Source: an uncultured Caulobacterales bacterium
Lineage (GTDB): Bacteria > Pseudomonadota > Alphaproteobacteria > Caulobacterales > Caulobacteraceae
Length of the DNA: 64,000 nt
Direction of reading: 5' to 3'
Assembly: GCA_903900155.1 (NCBI GenBank)
Contig: CAIUMD010000020.1
Location: 1 to 64,000 of the forward strand
Shown: positions 8,639-16,677 of the stretch, piece by piece
Position numbering within the stretch: the stretch's first letter is position 1
Layout: each line of letters opens with the position of its first letter
Position numbers and translations under genes: made by a program
The notes under the pieces: model-generated
Told to the model about the DNA's origin: nothing
What the model saw: the letters and a program-made list of their open reading frames with translations, nothing else
Database searches by the model: none

Positions 8639-9226
8639 TCAGATAATGCCGAGCGCGGTCTCCATCCGCCCCACCCAGGCCTTCACGGCCGGATACTGCG
8701 AAAGGTCGAACCCGCCCTCGTGCGCCACGCGGGTGTAAGCCACCAGGGCGATGTCCGCCAGGGTGAGACGCTCGCCGACCAGAAAGGGCGTTTGTTTCAG
8801 CTGTGTTTCCAGGCGCGCCAGAGCCGCGTCGCCGCGCTCGATCAGCTTGGTCTCCAGGCTGTCGCGATCCTTGCCCAGATAGGCGACCTGGAAGCGGACC
8901 ACCGCCACATAGGGCTCGTGGCTGTATTGCTCCCAGAACAGCCACTCAAACATCCTGGCCCGCTCATAGGCGTCGGTCGGGATCAGCGCCGAGCCTTCGG
9001 CCAGATGCAGCATGATCGCGTTGGACTGCGCCAGCGGCCGGCCGTCCTCCAGGATCACCATCGGCGCCTGGCCGGCGGGGTTCAGCGCCAAAAACTCGGC
9101 CGTCCGCGTCTCGGCCTTCAGGACGCTGGTCTCGATCCAGTCGAACGGCAGATGCAGGCGTTCGGCCGTCCACTTCACCTTCAGGCAGTTGCCGGAAATC
9201 GAGTCGCCGTAGATGCGCAGAGTCAT
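8639..9226 (-). CDS. Glutathione S-transferase family protein
   Basis: The product is 195 residues from the ATG at 9226, chosen because CAGGAGGAA precedes it at ideal distance; an in-frame upstream start would add nine residues. The N-terminal thioredoxin-like domain begins MTLRIYGDSISGNCLKVKW, includes the cis-Pro region NPAGQAPMVILEDGRPLAQS and the E/QS glutathione-binding motif. The C-terminal helical domain includes LTLADIALVAYTRVAHEGGF, the usual GST capping box. The likely role is conjugation or detoxification of an electrophile in the cytoplasm. It is the first gene of the leftward group with the S1/P1 nuclease and Nudix genes, with no obvious functional link to them. Confidence 0.9.
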   Translation of the reverse strand: MTLRIYGDSISGNCLKVKWTAERLHLPFDWIETSVLKAETRTAEFLALNPAGQAPMVILEDGRPLAQSNAIMLHLAEGSALIPTDAYERARMFEWLFWEQYSHEPYVAVVRFQVAYLGKDRDSLETKLIERGDAALARLETQLKQTPFLVGERLTLADIALVAYTRVAHEGGFDLSQYPAVKAWVGRMETALGII

Positions 9227-9425
9227 GCGGGTTCCTCCTGTGAAGCTCTTCAAACCGAAAAAAGTGAGTCTTTACAGCGTAGTTTCAAGCCTCTGAATCC
9301 TTGCCGCTTTTTCGCGCACCGAGCGAGCTTGGCCAGCGGTGCGACGCCTGCCGGGGTTGTCACGCCTCCGTGATCGGGCTACCCAGACGCCGCCCGACAG
9401 ATACGCCGATAAGAGGACCCCCTCG

Positions 9426-9947
9426 ATGCGACGCAAGCTCGCCGGAATTTTGGCCACCGCGGTCATCTCCGCACTCGCCATTCCCGCTCTCGCCAATGCC
9501 GCCACCGGTGCGGAGTCCGCGCCCGCCACGGCCGCGCGTCCCGATCCGCTGGGCGACCTGATCAGCACTGCTCTGGGCGGCGGCCTGCCGGGCTCGGTCG
9601 AGTTCAAGATGCGGGCGACGATGTATCACGCGGGCGCCAAGGGCATCCGCGCGTTCGACTCGCTGGGCTGCAAGGTCGCGGCCATGCGCACCGTCGCGGT
9701 CGATCCCAAGGTGATCCCGCGTCGCACCGTGATCTTCATCAAGGAAACCGTCGGCCTGGCCATGCCGGACGGCAGCAAGCACGACGGCTACTGGTACGCC
9801 TCCGACATCGGCGGTGCGGTAAAGGGCCTCAAGCTCGACCTTTTCAGCGGCTTCGGCGCCGCCTCGATGAAGGCCCTGGGCGGCGTGGACCTGACCAGCC
9901 TGTCGGTCAGCACGGTCGGCCAGTTCAAGGGCTGCCCGCCGCAGTAG
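9426..9947 (+). CDS. Exported 3D-domain (double-psi beta-barrel) protein
   Basis: The 173-residue protein has a signal peptide (MRRKLAGILATAVISALAIP, cleavage after ANA). The mature domain has the 3D signature of MltA/RlpA-like barrels: VAVDPKVIPRRTVIFI, then ASDIGGAVKGLKLDLFSG, giving three conserved aspartates. These domains occur in peptidoglycan lytic enzymes and resuscitation-promoting-type proteins, so a cell-wall role in the periplasm is likely, though this protein has no second enzymatic domain. The start at 9426 follows AGAGGA seven bases upstream; the longer frame is not favoured. It is divergent from the GST operon. Confidence 0.82.
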   Translation: MRRKLAGILATAVISALAIPALANAATGAESAPATAARPDPLGDLISTALGGGLPGSVEFKMRATMYHAGAKGIRAFDSLGCKVAAMRTVAVDPKVIPRRTVIFIKETVGLAMPDGSKHDGYWYASDIGGAVKGLKLDLFSGFGAASMKALGGVDLTSLSVSTVGQFKGCPPQ

Positions 9948-10033
9948 CAGTTGCCCCCCGCAAATTACTCGCGGGCTGGCGTTGATCTCCAAACTCGGCT
10001 TGGATCCCCTCCTTCTTGAGGTTGGGGGTTCGT

Positions 10034-12193
10034 ATGCGTCGTCTTTCGGTCAGCATCCTGGCTTTGGCCGCCGTCCTGGTCACGGCGCCCGCCCATGCTG
10101 ACGACCTCCCTCGCCTGAAGGCCCGCGCCGCCGCCGTCTCGATCACCCGCGACGACTGGGGCATCGCCCACATCCACGGCAAGACCGACGCCGACGCGGT
10201 GTTCGGCATGGCCTACGCCCAGGCCGAGGACGACTTCAACCGCGTCGAGACCAACTTCATGACCTCGCTGGGCCGCACGGCCGAGGCCGAGGGCGAGAAG
10301 GCGATCTGGGCCGACCTGCGCCAGAAGCTGTTCATCGATCCCGTCGTGCTGAAGGCCGACTACGCCAGGAGCCCGGCGTGGCTGAAGGCGCTGATGAACG
10401 GCTGGGCCGACGGGCTGAACTTTTACCTGGCGACCCATCCGGACGTGAAGCCGCGCGTCATCACCAGGTTCGAGCCCTGGATGGCGCTCAGCTTCTCGGA
10501 AGGCAGCATCGGCGGCGATATCGAGCGCGTGGCCCTGACCCAGCTGGAGGCCTTCTACGGCCAGCGCCAACTGGCCATGACCGCCGACGAGAAGGGCCTG
10601 CTGTTCAAGGAGCCCAAGGGTTCGAACGGCATGGCCATCGCGCCGAAGCTGACGCTCGAAGGCCACGCCCTGCTGCTGATCAACCCGCACACCAGCTTCT
10701 TCTTCCGGTCAGAGATGCAGGTCTCGTCCGACCAGGGCCTGAACGCCTATGGCGCGACGACCTGGGGACAGTTCTTCATCTATCAGGGCTTCAACGCCAA
10801 GGCGGGCTGGATGCACACCTCCAGCGGCGTCGACGTGGTCGACGAGTTCGCCGAGACGGTTCTCGAGAAGGACGGCCAACGGTTCTACAAGTACGGCAAC
10901 GCGCTGCGCCCGCTGAAGAGCGAGGTCATCGCCGTCCCCTACCGCGCCGCCGACGAGTCGATGGCCGAAAAGCGCTTCACCGTCTTCAAGACCCACCACG
11001 GCCCGATCGTCCGCGAAGAGGGCGGCAAATGGATCAGCATCGCCCTGATGAACAAGCCGGTCGCGGCCCTGGAGCAGTCGTTCCTGCGCACCAAGGCCAC
11101 GGATCTCGCCAGCTTCATGAAGGTGGCCGAGCTGAAGGCCAATTCGTCGAACAACACCCTGTTCGCCGACAGCAAGGGCGAGATCGCCTATCTGCACCCG
11201 CAGTTTATCCCCCGTCGCGACGACCGCTTCGACTACACCAAGCCGGTCGATGGCTCCGACCCCGCCACCGACTGGAAGGGCCTGCACGCCCTGAAGGACG
11301 CGCCGCACGTGGTGAACCCGCCCAACGGCTGGACCTTCAACACCAACAACTGGCCCTACACAGCCGCCGGCCCCTACAGCCCCAAGAAGGCCGACTATCC
11401 CAAGTATATGGACACCTTCGGCGAGAACCCGCGCGGCATTCATGCCGACCTGGTGCTGAAGGACGCCAAGAACCTGACCCTGGGCGGCCTGATCGACAAG
11501 GCCTACGACCCGTACCTGACCGCCTTCGCGCGGCTGATCCCGACGCTGGTCACGGCCTATGACGCCGCGCCCGATCCCAAGCTGGCCGAGCAGGTCGCGG
11601 CGTTGAAGACCTGGGACTGCAAGTGGTCGGCGCGCTCGACGCAGACCTCGCTGGCGGTGTTCTGGGGCGAGGCGATGTGGGCCAAGGCCGCGCCGGCCGC
11701 CAAGGCCCAGGGGCTCAACACCTACGATTACATGGCCGACAAGCTGACGGGCGCCGAGAAGCTGGCCGCCCTGGCCGAGGCCTCGGATCGCCTGACCGCC
11801 GATTTCGGATCGTGGAAGACGCCGTGGGGCGACATCAACCGCTTCCAGCGCAACGACGGCGCCATCGTCCAGATGTTCGATGACGCCAAGCCCAGCATCC
11901 CGGTGGCCTTCACCTCGGCCCAATGGGGCTCGCTGGCCTCGTTCGGGGCCAAGCGCTGGCCGGGGACCAAGAAGCACTACGGCACGCTGGGCAACAGCTT
12001 CGTGGCGGTCGTGCAGTTCGGCGACAAGGTCCGCGCCCGCGCCGTCTCGGCCGGCGGCGAAAGCGGCGACCCCGCCTCGCCGCATTTCAACGACCAGGCG
12101 CTGCGGTACTCACTGGGGAATTTGCGGGACGTGTACTTCTATCCGGAGGACGTGAAAACGCACGCCGTGAAGACGTATCGGCCGGGGGAGTAA
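10034..12193 (+). CDS. Penicillin acylase / acyl-homoserine-lactone acylase family Ntn hydrolase
   Basis: The 719-residue protein starts MRRLSVSILALAAVLVTAPA with a signal peptide ending in AHA. After an alpha-chain region it has KGSNGMAIAPKLTLEG, in which Ser197 would become the N-terminal nucleophile after autocatalytic cleavage, followed by ALLLINPHTSF and later FNTNNWP, standard for the family. Members hydrolyse amide bonds of beta-lactams, acyl-homoserine lactones or related amides in the periplasm. Quorum-signal quenching is possible, but the substrate cannot be read from sequence. The ATG at 10034 is chosen over an upstream TTG because it gives a clean signal peptide. It stands alone, ending at a large inverted repeat. 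Confidence 0.88.
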   Translation: MRRLSVSILALAAVLVTAPAHADDLPRLKARAAAVSITRDDWGIAHIHGKTDADAVFGMAYAQAEDDFNRVETNFMTSLGRTAEAEGEKAIWADLRQKLFIDPVVLKADYARSPAWLKALMNGWADGLNFYLATHPDVKPRVITRFEPWMALSFSEGSIGGDIERVALTQLEAFYGQRQLAMTADEKGLLFKEPKGSNGMAIAPKLTLEGHALLLINPHTSFFFRSEMQVSSDQGLNAYGATTWGQFFIYQGFNAKAGWMHTSSGVDVVDEFAETVLEKDGQRFYKYGNALRPLKSEVIAVPYRAADESMAEKRFTVFKTHHGPIVREEGGKWISIALMNKPVAALEQSFLRTKATDLASFMKVAELKANSSNNTLFADSKGEIAYLHPQFIPRRDDRFDYTKPVDGSDPATDWKGLHALKDAPHVVNPPNGWTFNTNNWPYTAAGPYSPKKADYPKYMDTFGENPRGIHADLVLKDAKNLTLGGLIDKAYDPYLTAFARLIPTLVTAYDAAPDPKLAEQVAALKTWDCKWSARSTQTSLAVFWGEAMWAKAAPAAKAQGLNTYDYMADKLTGAEKLAALAEASDRLTADFGSWKTPWGDINRFQRNDGAIVQMFDDAKPSIPVAFTSAQWGSLASFGAKRWPGTKKHYGTLGNSFVAVVQFGDKVRARAVSAGGESGDPASPHFNDQALRYSLGNLRDVYFYPEDVKTHAVKTYRPGE

Positions 12194-12201
12194 GGTCGCG
12201 C

Positions 12202-12312
12202 CTCTCCTTCCCCCCTGGGGGAGGTGGCCCGGAGGGCCGGAGGGGGCAACTCGGCATAGGCCGGCGACGCCCCCTCAGTCGCTCCGCGACAGCTCCCCCA
12301 GCGGGGGAGCAG
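12202..12312. repeat. Pair of inverted GC-rich intergenic repeat units
   Basis: One unit (about 12202-12248) contains CCCCCCTGGGGGAGG then GGCCCGGAGGGCC and GGAGGGGGC. The other (about 12268-12312) is the same design inverted: GCCCCCTCAG, CGCTCCGCGACAG, then CTCCCCCAGCGGGGGAG. Together they form a large dyad between the convergent amidase and cysH genes and may serve as a bidirectional terminator. This repeat family is common between Caulobacter genes. Confidence 0.65.
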
Positions 12313-12320
12313 ATTCCAAG

Positions 12321-13055
12321 TCAGATATCCCCGCCCACGTTCGACGCCACGCCGGGCGCGCGGGCGACGTGGATGCCGCACTCGGTCTTTTCCTGGCCCT
12401 GCCAGCGACCCGAGCGGCCGTCTTCTGACGGCTTGGTGCAGGGCCAGCAGCCGATCGAGGCATAGCCCTGGGCCACCAGCGGGTGGGACGGCAGGTCGTG
12501 CTCGGCGACATAGGCGTCCAGCTCGGCCTTCGACCAGTTGGCCAGCGGGTTGAACTTCAGCTTACCGTCGGCCTCCTCGACCACCGGCAGGCTCAGGCGA
12601 TCACCGCCGTGGAAGCGCTTGCGGCCGGTGATCCAGGCTTCGAAGCCGCCCAGGGCGCGGTCCAGCGGCAGCACCTTGCGGATGTGACAGCAGCCGTCGA
12701 CGCTGGTGCGCCACAGATCCGAGTTCGGGTCCTGGGTCGCCAGGTCCGCGAAGGCCGGGCGCAGGTCGCGCACGTCGGTCAGGCCGAACTTGGCGGCCAG
12801 GGTCTTGCGGTAGTCCAGGGTCTGGCCAAACAGCATGCCGGTGTCCAGGAACAGCACCGGAATAGCCGGCGACACCTGCGAGACCAGGTGCAGCAGCACC
12901 GCCGACTCGGCCCCGAACGAAGAGACCAAGGTCAGTCGGTCGCCGAAATGGGCATAGGCCGCCTTCAGGACGTCCAACGGATGGGCGTTACGCAGCTCGG
13001 CGTCCAGCCGGGCCGCGAGGCCAGCAGAGGTCCCGCCGATCTGGTCGTAGGCCAT
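12321..13055 (-). CDS. cysH: Phosphoadenylyl/adenylyl-sulfate reductase
   Basis: The 244-residue protein has the PAPS/APS reductase fold with the PP-loop region LVSSFGAESAVLLHLV. It has four cysteines, in CCHIRKVLPL and in GCWPCTKP, before the catalytic ECGIH near the C-terminus. The CC...CxxC set binds a 4Fe-4S cluster and marks the APS-using bacterial type rather than the E. coli PAPS type. It makes sulfite from activated sulfate with thioredoxin. It is the last gene of the leftward cobA-DUF2849-sulfite reductase-DUF934-cysH operon; its ATG shares one base with the stop of DUF934 (TGATG). Confidence 0.95.
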   Translation of the reverse strand: MAYDQIGGTSAGLAARLDAELRNAHPLDVLKAAYAHFGDRLTLVSSFGAESAVLLHLVSQVSPAIPVLFLDTGMLFGQTLDYRKTLAAKFGLTDVRDLRPAFADLATQDPNSDLWRTSVDGCCHIRKVLPLDRALGGFEAWITGRKRFHGGDRLSLPVVEEADGKLKFNPLANWSKAELDAYVAEHDLPSHPLVAQGYASIGCWPCTKPSEDGRSGRWQGQEKTECGIHVARAPGVASNVGGDI

Positions 13056-13561
13056 CAGCCTGCCCTTTCCTCGAACGCGACCACGCGGTCATCCGCCGCG
13101 CGCTGATAGACATGGCGGAAGCGGCTGGCGGCCTTGGTCCAGGCCTCGGGCGTCGCGCCGTCGTTCGGCTCGAAGGCGTCGAAGCCGCAGCGGACCATGA
13201 AGCCGGCCTGCTCCTGCAGCACGTCGCCGACGGCGCGGATCTGACCCTCGTACTTGAAGCGCTCGCGCAGCAGACGGGCCGAGGTATAGGCGCGGCCGTC
13301 GCGGTACTTCGGGAAGGCCAGGGCCACCACCGCGATGCGCGGCAGGTCGTAGGCCAGCACCTCGATCTCCTGGTCGGACTCGACGCGCACGCCGACGCGG
13401 CGGCTGTTGGACGACAGCAGGGCGTCGCCCTCGGCCTCGAAGCGGGCCAGGGACAGGATCACGTCGCCCGAGTCCGGAATGGCGTCCTCGTCGGTGACGT
13501 TGACGAAGGCGTCTTCGGCCCATTGGGCCTGACCGTTAGCCAGCTCAATCAGCTTGGGCAT
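13055..13561 (-). CDS. DUF934 protein linked to sulfite reduction
   Basis: The 168-residue cytoplasmic protein has the features of DUF934: the start MPKLIELANGQAQWAEDAFV, the middle VEVLAYDLPRIAVVALAFP-like segment, then FPKYRDGRAYTSARLLRERF and AFEPNDG. This family is nearly always encoded between sulfite reductase and cysH in proteobacteria and is annotated as probably involved in sulfite reduction; its biochemical role is not established. Its start overlaps the end of the sulfite reductase gene by 17 bases and its stop overlaps the cysH start, so expression is translationally coupled. Confidence 0.9.
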   Translation of the reverse strand: MPKLIELANGQAQWAEDAFVNVTDEDAIPDSGDVILSLARFEAEGDALLSSNSRRVGVRVESDQEIEVLAYDLPRIAVVALAFPKYRDGRAYTSARLLRERFKYEGQIRAVGDVLQEQAGFMVRCGFDAFEPNDGATPEAWTKAASRFRHVYQRAADDRVVAFEERAG

Positions 13562-15203
13562 AGACAGCCTCCTTGAAGGGCTCGAGGCCGACGCGGCGAT
13601 AGGTGTCGAGGAAGCGCTCGCCGTCGGTGCGGACGGTCAGGTAGGCGCCGACCAGTTGGTCGACGGCGGTGGCCACCTTGTCAGCCGGCAGCGCCGGACC
13701 CAGGATCTTGCCGATCGAGGCGTCTTCCGCGCCCGAGCCGCCCAGCGACAGCTGGTAGAATTCCTCGCCCTTCTTATCGACGCCCAGCACGCCGATGTGG
13801 GCCACGTGGTGGTGGCCGCATGCGTTGATGCAGCCGCTGATCTTGATCTTCAGCTCGCCGATGTCCTCGACGCGATCCAGGTCAGCGAACTGGCGGGCGA
13901 TGTCCTGGGCGATCGGGATCGCGCGGGCGTTGGCCAGCGCGCAGTAGTCCAGGCCCGGGCAAGCGATGATGTCGCTGATCAGGTCGATGTTCGGCGTCGC
14001 CAGACCGGCCGTCTGCAGCGCCGCGAACACGGTCGGCAGGTCGTCCAGCTTGATGTGCGGCAGAACGAGGTTCTGGGCGTGGGTCACCCGCACGTCGTTG
14101 AAACCGTAAAGCTCGGCCAGGTCGGCGACGACGTTCAGTTGCTCGGTCGTGGCGTCGCCCGGCGTCTGTTCCTGGGCCTTCAGCGAGACCTCGACGATCG
14201 CATAGCCCGGCTGCTTGTGGGCGCGGACGTTGTTGCGCACGAAGCGGGCGAAGGCGCTGTCCTTGGCCTTGGCCAGTTCGAACGCTTCCGAGCGGGCCGG
14301 CAGGGTCTCGAACGGCGTCTGGGCGAACGAGGCCCGGATGCGGGCCAGTTCGGCGGCGGGCAGGTCGGCGCGGTCTGCGTCGATCTTTTCCCACTCTTCC
14401 TGAACCTGCTTTGCGAACTCCTCGGCGCCCAGGGCGGCGACCAGGATCTTGATGCGGGCCTTGTAGATGTTGTCGCGGCGGCCGTGGCGGTTGTAGACGC
14501 GCAGGATCGCTTCCAGGTAGCTCAGCAGCCGGTCGGTCGGCAGGAACTCCTTGATGGTCGGGCCGACATAGGGCGTGCGCCCCTGCCCGCCGCCGACGAT
14601 CACCTCGAAGCCCAGCTGGCCGTCACGGCCCTGGCGCATCAACAGGCCGATGTCGTGCACCTTGGCGGCCGTGCGGTCCTTGGCCGAGGCGGTGATGGCG
14701 ATCTTGAACTTGCGCGGCAGGAACGAGAATTCCGGGTGCAGCGTCGACCACTGGCGGATCACCTCCGACCACACGCGCGGGTCGTCGACTTCTTCCGAAG
14801 TGGCGCCAGCGTACGGGTCGGACGTCGTGTTGCGGATGCAGTTGCCGCTGGTCTGGATGGCGTGCAGATCCACCTGCGCCAGCTTGTCCAGGATGTCCGG
14901 CGCGTCCTTCAGCTTGATCCAGTTGAACTGGATGTTCTGGCGCGTGGTGAAGTGGCCATAGCCCTTGTCGTAGTCGCGGGCGATCTCGGCCAGGCGGCGC
15001 ACCTGGGCCGGGTTCAGCGAACCGTACGGCACGGCGACCCGCAGCATGTAGGCGTGCAGTTGCAGGTACAGACCGTTCATCAGGCGCAGCGGCTTGAACT
15101 GGTCCTCGGTCAGCTCGCCGGCCAAGCGGCGGGCGACCTGGCCGCGGAACTCGTTCGAGCGGTCCTGCAGGAACTCTTTGTCGATGATGTCGTACTGGTA
15201 CAT
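13545..15203 (-). CDS. cysI: Sulfite (or nitrite) reductase, siroheme / 4Fe-4S hemoprotein subunit
   Basis: The 552-residue protein shows the two-fold repeat of siroheme-dependent reductases and its cluster-binding cysteines: ACPGLDYC and, 40-odd residues later, SGCINACGHHHVAHIG. Six-electron reduction of sulfite to sulfide is the expected reaction, and the neighbours (cysH, DUF934, cobA for siroheme) make sulfite rather than nitrite the likely substrate. The operon has no CysJ-type flavoprotein, so electrons probably come from ferredoxin or another reductase encoded elsewhere. GGAAG precedes the ATG, four bases after the DUF2849 stop. The fold and cofactor are certain; the cysI symbol is by role. 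Confidence 0.92.
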   Translation of the reverse strand: MYQYDIIDKEFLQDRSNEFRGQVARRLAGELTEDQFKPLRLMNGLYLQLHAYMLRVAVPYGSLNPAQVRRLAEIARDYDKGYGHFTTRQNIQFNWIKLKDAPDILDKLAQVDLHAIQTSGNCIRNTTSDPYAGATSEEVDDPRVWSEVIRQWSTLHPEFSFLPRKFKIAITASAKDRTAAKVHDIGLLMRQGRDGQLGFEVIVGGGQGRTPYVGPTIKEFLPTDRLLSYLEAILRVYNRHGRRDNIYKARIKILVAALGAEEFAKQVQEEWEKIDADRADLPAAELARIRASFAQTPFETLPARSEAFELAKAKDSAFARFVRNNVRAHKQPGYAIVEVSLKAQEQTPGDATTEQLNVVADLAELYGFNDVRVTHAQNLVLPHIKLDDLPTVFAALQTAGLATPNIDLISDIIACPGLDYCALANARAIPIAQDIARQFADLDRVEDIGELKIKISGCINACGHHHVAHIGVLGVDKKGEEFYQLSLGGSGAEDASIGKILGPALPADKVATAVDQLVGAYLTVRTDGERFLDTYRRVGLEPFKEAVYAQAD

Positions 15204-15207
15204 CGCT

Positions 15208-15573
15208 TTACTTCCTGCGGATCAGGTCGACACGGCCGGTCGAGCGCGCCGCGCCCGAGGCGTGACGCAGGGCCTCGACGACGTCGCCGCCCTCGGCCTG
15301 CTTGCCGTGCGTGGGTTCGTTGGTGGGACCCAGCGCCCGAATGCGTTCGCGGTAGCTGACCGGGGCCCAGTGGCCCTCCGACGGGGTCAGGTCGATCGGG
15401 TAGACGTCGACGACGACGGTCGGCTGGCCCTTGCCCGTGTTGACGGCGGCCTCGAGCTCGGCCTCGGCGGCCTCGTCGAACAGCTGCGCGTCCCCGAAGC
15501 GCTCGACCCACTGGCCGGCCTTCCAGAACACGACGTCGCCGTCGAGCAGGCGGTTGGCGACGATAGCTTTCAT
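15208..15573 (-). CDS. DUF2849 protein in the sulfate-assimilation operon
   Basis: The 121-residue protein begins MKAIVANRLLDGDVVFWKAG and continues with VDVYPIDLTPSEGHWAPVSY, matching the alphaproteobacterial DUF2849 family, found almost only beside sulfite reductase. It has no signal peptide and no known activity. An ATGA overlap with the cobA stop and a four-base gap to the sulfite reductase start place it firmly in the operon. A role in assembling or feeding the reductase is a guess from context. Confidence 0.85.
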   Translation of the reverse strand: MKAIVANRLLDGDVVFWKAGQWVERFGDAQLFDEAAEAELEAAVNTGKGQPTVVVDVYPIDLTPSEGHWAPVSYRERIRALGPTNEPTHGKQAEGGDVVEALRHASGAARSTGRVDLIRRK

Positions 15574-16490
15574 TGACCACCCGCACGTTGGGAGCCGACC
15601 TCGCCCTTCGACAGGCTCAGGGTGAGGTCTATTGGAATGCCCGAGACAACCTCATCCTGAGCTTGTCGAAGGACGAGGTTGTCCGCCCCGGCGTCGGCCA
15701 TCGCCATCGCCTCGCCGACCATCAGCAGCGCCGGGCCTTTCACGCTCTGAGCGGCTTCGGCTAGGCCCGACAGCGTGGTGAGGATGCGGCGTTCGTCGGC
15801 GCGGCTGGCGTTCTCGACGACCAGGGCCGGGACCCCACCCGCGCGGCCGGCGGCCATCAGGCGCCCGGCGATCAGGCCGGCGGTCGAGACGCCCATATAG
15901 ACGACGACGGTCTGGTTCGGACGGGCCAGCGAAGCCCAGTCCAGGTCGGGTTCGCCATGAGCGGCGTGGCCGGTGACGAAGGTAACGGCCTGGGCCGAAC
16001 CCCGATGCGTCAGCGGCGCGCCGGCGCCGGCGCTGGCGGCCAGGGCGGCGGTGACGCCGGGCACCACGTGGCATTCGACGCCGGCCTCGCGGCAGGCGGT
16101 CAGCTCCTCGCCGCCACGGCCGAACAGGAACGGGTCGCCGCCCTTCAGGCGCACGACGTTCAGGCCGTCCAGGGCCAGGGCCACGATCAGCTGGTTGATG
16201 TCGTCCTGCGGCAGGGTGTGGCGCGACTTGCGCTTGGCGACGTTGATACGGCGGGCGCGGCTGGGCGCCAGGTCCAGGATCTCGTCGGAGACCAGGCCGT
16301 CATGCACCACCACGTCGGCGGCGCGCAGGGCGTTGAAGGCGCGAAAGGTCAGCAGGTCCGGATCGCCGGGACCAGCGCCCACGAGCCACACGGCGCCGAG
16401 CGCACGATTGGCCCGCGTCCCGCCGACAACCACTAGGCCGTGTTTGGCGAGACCGGACTTGCTGCTGCTGCGGACCGGCTGGCGGGCCAT
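15570..16490 (-). CDS. cobA: Uroporphyrinogen-III C-methyltransferase (siroheme synthesis)
   Basis: The 306-residue protein has the SUMT motifs: VWLVGAGPGDPDLLTFRAFN, VVHDGLVSDEILDLAP, LKGGDPFLFGRGGEE, VPGVTAALAASAGAGAPLTH and VVYMGVSTAGLI. It uses SAM to make precorrin-2, the precursor of siroheme needed by the sulfite reductase downstream. It is the first gene of the operon. After the normal SUMT end (GPALLMVGEAMAMA) there is a tail of about 35 residues with LRQAQDE and LSLSKGE, which is translated from an inverted intergenic repeat and is probably not functional. The GTG/ATG choice is simple: ATG at 16490. A structured leader lies upstream. Confidence 0.93.
   Translation of the reverse strand: MARQPVRSSSKSGLAKHGLVVVGGTRANRALGAVWLVGAGPGDPDLLTFRAFNALRAADVVVHDGLVSDEILDLAPSRARRINVAKRKSRHTLPQDDINQLIVALALDGLNVVRLKGGDPFLFGRGGEELTACREAGVECHVVPGVTAALAASAGAGAPLTHRGSAQAVTFVTGHAAHGEPDLDWASLARPNQTVVVYMGVSTAGLIAGRLMAAGRAGGVPALVVENASRADERRILTTLSGLAEAAQSVKGPALLMVGEAMAMADAGADNLVLRQAQDEVVSGIPIDLTLSLSKGEVGSQRAGGQ
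15601..15678. repeat. Inverted pair of CCTCAtCCTGAGCtTGTCGAAGG repeat inside the 3' end of cobA
   Basis: The unit with core CTGAGCTTGTCGAAGGACGA reads rightward at 15650-15678, and a variant copy (CTGAGCCTGTCGAAGGGCGA) reads leftward at about 15601-15627. The two face each other across a 22-base spacer. This is the common Caulobacter/Sphingomonas intergenic repeat. Here it lies within the cobA reading frame and just before the cobA stop, which overlaps the DUF2849 start. Confidence 0.8.
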
Positions 16491-16542
16491 GGGCTTTAAG
16501 AACCTCTATCAGGCCGCTTGGAATAAAACGGTAGAACGCAAC

Positions 16543-16614
16543 GCGGGGTCGCCCTAAGGACAACCCCGCAAGCGGCCGCTGACGAAAAGGGCCTATCCGT
16601 CAGCGAACGCTTGC
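16543..16614 (-). promoter_or_regulatory. Two adjacent hairpins in the cobA leader / lysR promoter region
   Basis: Hairpin 1: GCGGGGT (16543-16549) pairs with ACCCCGC (16563-16569). Hairpin 2: GCAAGCG (16568-16574) with CGCTTGC (16608-16614), and inside it CGCTGACG (16577-16584) with CGTCAGCG (16598-16605), separated by two-base internal loops. They are 50-125 bases upstream of cobA and 64-135 bases upstream of the divergent LysR gene. A structured leader for the sulfur operon, an operator, or both are possible. Confidence 0.5.
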
Positions 16615-16677
16615 AAAGTCGTCGCGAAGGGCTCAATTCGCAAACAAGGACTTCTGCCGGGGCGTTCAGTAAAACTC

